Below, in pieces: positions 6,589 through 9,833 of a stretch of 9,833 nt of DNA; position 1 is the first letter of the stretch; each line of letters starts with the position of its first letter. The stretch lies in the NCBI GenBank assembly GCA_023230285.1, contig JALNXP010000074.1:1-9833 (forward strand). Direction: 5' to 3'. This stretch comes from Bacteroidales bacterium (GTDB taxonomy: Bacteria > Bacteroidota > Bacteroidia > Bacteroidales > BM520). The position numbers and the translations under genes were made by a program. The notes below the pieces were generated by a model. That model searched no databases and was not told the DNA's origin. It was given only the letters and a program-made list of their open reading frames with translations.

Positions 6589-9228
6589 ATGAAAAAATTA
6601 TTACTTTCGATTGTTTGTGCATTTGTTATATTTAGCTTATCCGCACAAATCACTGAAAATTTTTCCGATTACACGGTAGGCGGAAAAATCGCATCTCAAG
6701 CTCAAGCAATGGGCAGAGATTATTGGACAACATGGTCAAACAACCCCGGTAGCTCGGAAGACGGTAGTGTTGCCGAATTTGAAGGCGACAAAGTTGCTTC
6801 TTTAGTTGCGAATAATGACCAAGTACTCCTTTTCGGCACACAAACAGCCGGCGTTTATGACATCGTATTTAACATGTATGTTCCTTCCGGAAAAGTCGGT
6901 TACTTCAATGTACTTTCTTCTTTTGCCGGTTCTTCAAGTTCATGGGCAATGCAAGTTTATGTAAATGCTCTCAATGACGGACAGAACACCACTTATTCAC
7001 CGGGTCAAGGTACACTTCACGCTGCAGGAGCTGCTGCTGCAACTTTCTCATGCGGACAAGAAATCTGGATCGAATTTAAAGTTAATGTCGACTTAGACAA
7101 TGACTTAGGCACATTCTACGTAAATGGTACTCAAATTCATCAATGGCAATGGTCATTAGGTTCATTCGGTGATGATAACATGAGACAACTTGATGCTATG
7201 AACATCTATTGCGATGCTGCTGCCAACATGGAGTTTTATGCCGACAACTTCGCTTTCACACCTCAGACAGGTTCACAAGTACTTTTTGAGACCTCTTTTG
7301 ATGATGTGGCTAACGGCGCTCATGTAGCTGTATCATATCCTGATTGGTTTACAACATGGTCAAACGCTCCGGGTGGTGCCGAAGATGGTTATATCTCTAA
7401 CGAACAGTCTTCTTCTAATCCACAATCAGCAAAATTTACATACGGTAACGACCAAGTTTTATTACTCGGCAACCAAACTTCAGGTGCTTACACAGTGTCT
7501 TTCGAAGTATTTGTTCCAACAGGTAAAGACGGATATTTCAACATCTTACACTCATTTGCAGGAAGTTCCAGCGAATGGGGTATCGAAGTTTATCTTAATC
7601 ATTCCAGCAATGGTACTGTCATTAAATCAGATGGCGCTGATTATCCTTTTACAATTCCTATGAATCAATGGTTCCCTGTTGTTTTTGATATCGACTTGGA
7701 TAACGACTATGCTACTGCAACTATCAATGGTACAGAAGTTTGTTCATGGGCATTCAGCACTCAGGCTTCCGGCGGTGCCGGTATAAGACAACTTGGTGCT
7801 ATGGACTTCTTCCCTCCATCAAGTGCTTCCGTTTCTCAATATTATATTGATAATCTTGTATTTGCTTCAGCAGGTGGTACCAGTGCACCTAACTTGTCTG
7901 TTTCAGCTACTTCATTTACCAAAACTCTCGCTTCCGGCGATGCCGAAAATGATGCACTCGTAATCACAAACAGTGGTAACAGTATAGGCGACTATGTTGC
8001 TTGGGTTACTTATGATGATGCTTATGGTAAAAAAGACGGCGCAAAAGGAACTTATACTTTAGCTTACAGCTCTGATGAAAACGCAGGTGCTATCGGTTAT
8101 ACCACAGGAACTCCTTTAATTGAGTACGGTGCTAAATTTACCGGCAACTTCTATGGCGATTTTATGGGAACAGAATTAACTAAAGTTTCATTCTTCGCTT
8201 ATGCAGCTCCTACAGGCAACACCGCTAAAATCCGTGTCTATGGTCAAGGGTCTTTCGCTGTTCCGGGTGAAGTTTTGGCAGAAGTAACAACAAACAGTAT
8301 CATCTTAAATTATTGGAATGAAGTAACATTACCGGAAGCTATCTTACTCGACGGTCAAGATTATTGGGTAACTGTTGAAATGACTCAACCTGAAGGTGCT
8401 TATCTTATGGCTTATGATGATGGCACTGCTGTTACCAACAGCAACTGGGCACGTACTAACAGCGGCGCTTGGGGCGAAACCACAGTAGTCGGCGGCAACA
8501 ATATCGGATGCTGGATGATTAAAGCTATCAGCGAAGGTACTCCTATCGCAGGCTCATGGTTAACAATCACCAACGATGCTTATGGCTCTATCATGGGCGG
8601 CGAAAATGCAACTCTCAACCTCTTATTTAACGCTCAAGGTCTTTCAAACGGTCAATATACTGCTGTACTTCACATACAAACCAATGATGAAAATAATCCT
8701 TTCTTCGAAATTCCTTGTACTCTCAACGTAGGTGCTGCTTGTGATGCACCGGTAATCACAGCCGAATCTTCTACTTATGAAGGTGAACCCGTTGTATTGG
8801 TAGAATGGCAAGCTGTAACAGGAGCCGGTAGCTACAATGTATATTATGGCAACACCTTACTTGGTAATACAGTTGAAACATCTATTGCTGTTACCGGAGT
8901 GGAAATTGGTACAGAATACTGCTTCACAGTTACTTCCGTCTGCGAAGGAACAGAATCCGCTCATTCTAATGAAGGTTGTGCTTTAGTAGGTATCGAAGAA
9001 ACAGAATCTTATTTCAATATGTATCCTAACCCAACTGAAGGTAACGCAACTATCACTTCCAACGAAATTATGGATAAAGTTGTAGTTTACAACAGCATCG
9101 GTCAAATGGTTCGCAACATGAACGTTAATAGCACAGAATGCATTATCTCCGACCTCAACTCAGGTATGTATTTCATTAAAGTTCAATCAGGTGAAACAGT
9201 TAAAACTCTCAAATTAGTTGTTAAATAA
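6589..9228 (+). CDS. Secreted multidomain protein with two jelly-roll domains and a T9SS sorting tail
   Basis: An 879-residue exported protein. Residues 1-19 are a signal peptide (LSA before Gln20). Two tandem beta-sandwich domains at about 22-224 and 234-427 share blocks such as TTWSN, NDQVLL, GYFN and SFAGSSS, and look like concanavalin A/LamG-type jelly rolls. Residues about 433-480 and 655-716 read as the two halves of one Ig-like domain (opening LSVSATSF; closing IQTNDENNPFFEIPCTLNV), split by a beta-rich domain at about 488-648. A fibronectin type III-like domain follows (718-798). The tail at 805-879 is a type A T9SS sorting domain: YPNPTEG at 812-818, VYNSIGQ at 833-839, LNSGMYFIKV at 856-865, ending KLVVK. 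By family knowledge the tail is removed on secretion and the protein is released or anchored through A-LPS. No catalytic motif is recognisable, so carbohydrate binding or adhesion is likelier than hydrolysis. Codon use is distinct from the neighbours: few ATA codons, many ATC, GGT and GCT, and only six Arg. Confidence 0.92.
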   Translation: MKKLLLSIVCAFVIFSLSAQITENFSDYTVGGKIASQAQAMGRDYWTTWSNNPGSSEDGSVAEFEGDKVASLVANNDQVLLFGTQTAGVYDIVFNMYVPSGKVGYFNVLSSFAGSSSSWAMQVYVNALNDGQNTTYSPGQGTLHAAGAAAATFSCGQEIWIEFKVNVDLDNDLGTFYVNGTQIHQWQWSLGSFGDDNMRQLDAMNIYCDAAANMEFYADNFAFTPQTGSQVLFETSFDDVANGAHVAVSYPDWFTTWSNAPGGAEDGYISNEQSSSNPQSAKFTYGNDQVLLLGNQTSGAYTVSFEVFVPTGKDGYFNILHSFAGSSSEWGIEVYLNHSSNGTVIKSDGADYPFTIPMNQWFPVVFDIDLDNDYATATINGTEVCSWAFSTQASGGAGIRQLGAMDFFPPSSASVSQYYIDNLVFASAGGTSAPNLSVSATSFTKTLASGDAENDALVITNSGNSIGDYVAWVTYDDAYGKKDGAKGTYTLAYSSDENAGAIGYTTGTPLIEYGAKFTGNFYGDFMGTELTKVSFFAYAAPTGNTAKIRVYGQGSFAVPGEVLAEVTTNSIILNYWNEVTLPEAILLDGQDYWVTVEMTQPEGAYLMAYDDGTAVTNSNWARTNSGAWGETTVVGGNNIGCWMIKAISEGTPIAGSWLTITNDAYGSIMGGENATLNLLFNAQGLSNGQYTAVLHIQTNDENNPFFEIPCTLNVGAACDAPVITAESSTYEGEPVVLVEWQAVTGAGSYNVYYGNTLLGNTVETSIAVTGVEIGTEYCFTVTSVCEGTESAHSNEGCALVGIEETESYFNMYPNPTEGNATITSNEIMDKVVVYNSIGQMVRNMNVNSTECIISDLNSGMYFIKVQSGETVKTLKLVVK
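6652..7869 (+). repeat. Internal tandem duplication encoding two jelly-roll domains
   Basis: Residues about 22-224 and 234-427 of the secreted protein are two copies of one domain. Counting by eye without gaps, residues 76-126 and 287-337 share 32 of 51 positions. The DNA also keeps shared stretches, for example ACAACATGGTCAAAC in both copies (near 6728 and 7351). The first copy carries a Gly/Ala/Ser/Thr-rich insertion around 130-155 that is shorter in the second. Conserved in both are the LDND motif (169-172 and 370-373) followed by NGT and a Trp-containing strand, and the [MI]RQLxAM motif near the domain end. Confidence 0.85.
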
Positions 9229-9248
9229 AAAAACTGATTTATGTTTAT

Positions 9249-9287
9249 AAAAAAAGCTGCCGTTTTTATTTATCGGCAGCTTTTTTT
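9249..9287 (+). terminator. Strong intrinsic terminator after the T9SS-secreted protein gene
   Basis: A perfect 14-base inverted repeat: left arm 9249-9262 (seven A then GCTGCCG), an 11-base loop 9263-9273, right arm 9274-9287 (CGGCAGC then seven T). The 7-bp G/C-rich core plus the T-run is a classic rho-independent terminator, placed 20 bases after the TAA of the secreted protein gene. The A-run on the left arm would make it work on the opposite strand too, although no minus-strand gene is seen. Confidence 0.92.
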
Positions 9288-9294
9288 ATCTTTG
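9263..9294 (+). promoter_or_regulatory. Candidate promoter overlapping the terminator, for the DoxX/MauE-like gene
   Basis: TATCTTTG at 9287-9294 is a full match to the TAnnTTTG -7 box of Bacteroidota, and its first T is the last T of the terminator. A T-rich segment in the terminator loop (TTTTTA, 9263-9268) lies about 18-20 bases upstream, where the -33 TTTG is expected, but lacks the G. Transcription would begin near 9301, giving a leader of about 15 bases before the ATG at 9316. Confidence 0.5.
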
Positions 9295-9315
9295 TATTTA
9301 TCATAATTTTCATCT

Positions 9316-9833
9316 ATGAAATTAAATAAACAACAGCTGTCGACTATTATAAGATACCTGCTATCAGCAACTTTTGTAATGTCTTCTTTGTTGAAATTTA
9401 TATCTCTGAACCATTTTGACCTGTTCATATATGAACATAATATCCTGTCGCTATCCTTGTCTCAATTAAGCTCCCGATTGTTAATATGCCTCGAATTTTC
9501 TATAGGATTGCTCTTCTTGCTGAATATTTATACTAAATATACCAAAATTGCTGCAATAAGTATATTATCCCTATTTACAATCTATCTTATCGGGCTTCCC
9601 TATTGGTTTAATATCAACATATCCAATTGTCACTGTTTTGGCGAAATATTTTCAATAAACCGCAATTGGTCTATAATGAAAAATATTTTATTAATACTTG
9701 CTACAGTTTGTATTATAAACAGTTATAGCCATAAAGCTCTGAAATTAAAGACCATAATCTTTGCATCTTTATCAATAATATATCTTATAATAATATTTAT
9801 AATCAGCCCGACCGATACCTTATATAATATGGT
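9316..9833 (+). CDS. DoxX/MauE-like integral membrane protein, 3' end beyond the window
   Basis: The visible 172 codons encode a hydrophobic protein with about five membrane segments: roughly 10-28, 55-72, 77-98, 119-136 and 145-165. The first resembles the DoxX/MauE opening (Arg13, then Ser-x-x-Lys27). Glu60 in the second (LEFSIGLL) matches the acidic residue usual there. A CHCFGE motif with Cys105 and Cys107 follows the third segment. In MauE/DoxX-type redox proteins a C-x-C-FG motif at this place is typical and is thought to handle disulfide or thiol chemistry with periplasmic partners. The frame runs off the window without a stop, so full length and any C-terminal domain are unknown. Ile codons are mostly ATA, as in the first three genes and unlike the secreted protein just upstream. 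The start is the first ATG after the promoter box. Family assignment rests on topology and the motif only; the partner and substrate are unknown. Confidence 0.75.
   Translation, partial: MKLNKQQLSTIIRYLLSATFVMSSLLKFISLNHFDLFIYEHNILSLSLSQLSSRLLICLEFSIGLLFLLNIYTKYTKIAAISILSLFTIYLIGLPYWFNINISNCHCFGEIFSINRNWSIMKNILLILATVCIINSYSHKALKLKTIIFASLSIIYLIIIFIISPTDTLYNM

Noticed and set aside
6441..6653. Minus-strand open frame of 70 codons across the gap before the secreted protein gene
   Set aside because: It overlaps the ends of two solid genes, is driven by low stop density in AT-rich DNA, and its translation has no recognisable domain or start context.
6650..6841. Minus-strand open frame of 63 codons inside the secreted protein gene
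   Set aside because: It is fully inside a well-supported coding region and shows no family features; a shadow frame.
7373..7663. Plus-strand open frame of 96 codons in another frame of the secreted protein gene
   Set aside because: It is contained in the second jelly-roll repeat, with low-complexity translation and no domain; a shadow frame.
209..9833. A new defence, toxin-antitoxin or mobile system
   Set aside because: No nuclease, transposase, integrase, toxin or sensor domain is recognisable. Patatin-like domains occur in some defence systems such as CBASS, but here both carry signal peptides and outer-membrane barrels, which does not fit a cytoplasmic effector.

Overview
The window looks like a piece of chromosome from a Bacteroidota (probably Bacteroidales-type) bacterium. 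Four things point there. One secreted protein ends in a type IX secretion system (T9SS) type A sorting domain. Two patatin-like proteins have the signal peptide, patatin, POTRA-like and beta-barrel layout common in this phylum. At least two TAnnTTTG promoter -7 boxes are visible and Shine-Dalgarno sequences are absent. The DNA is AT-rich, with very AT-rich intergenic gaps. All genes are on the + strand.

Layout: 1-208 is noncoding and AT-rich, with a possible promoter box close to the first gene. At 209-1861 lies a cytoplasmic GH13 enzyme closest to trehalose synthase (maltose alpha-D-glucosyltransferase). At 1877-4099, 15 bases later and probably co-transcribed, is an exported patatin-like phospholipase with a C-terminal outer-membrane barrel. 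After a 75-base gap, a second and clearly divergent protein of the same architecture follows at 4175-6463. After a 125-base AT-rich gap, 6589-9228 encodes an 879-residue secreted multidomain protein: two tandem jelly-roll (lectin-like) domains, an Ig-like domain interrupted by an inserted beta-rich domain, a fibronectin type III-like domain and the T9SS tail. A strong intrinsic terminator at 9249-9287 closes this gene. A TATCTTTG box beginning on the last base of the terminator T-run probably starts the next transcript. That transcript begins with a DoxX/MauE-like membrane protein at 9316 that runs off the window.

How they fit together: the GH13 gene and the two patatin genes could be one transcript, but no biochemical link between alpha-glucan/trehalose chemistry and outer-membrane lipid hydrolysis can be read from the sequence. 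The two patatin proteins probably both act at the outer membrane on phospholipids or other acyl esters. The secreted protein is a separate unit with visibly different codon use, suggesting high expression. I found no CRISPR array, tRNA, rRNA, insertion sequence or recognisable defence system. Nothing here amounts to a clearly new system; the most unusual items are the tandem divergent patatin-barrel pair, the departures of the GH13 enzyme from trehalose synthase motifs, and the domain architecture of the secreted protein.
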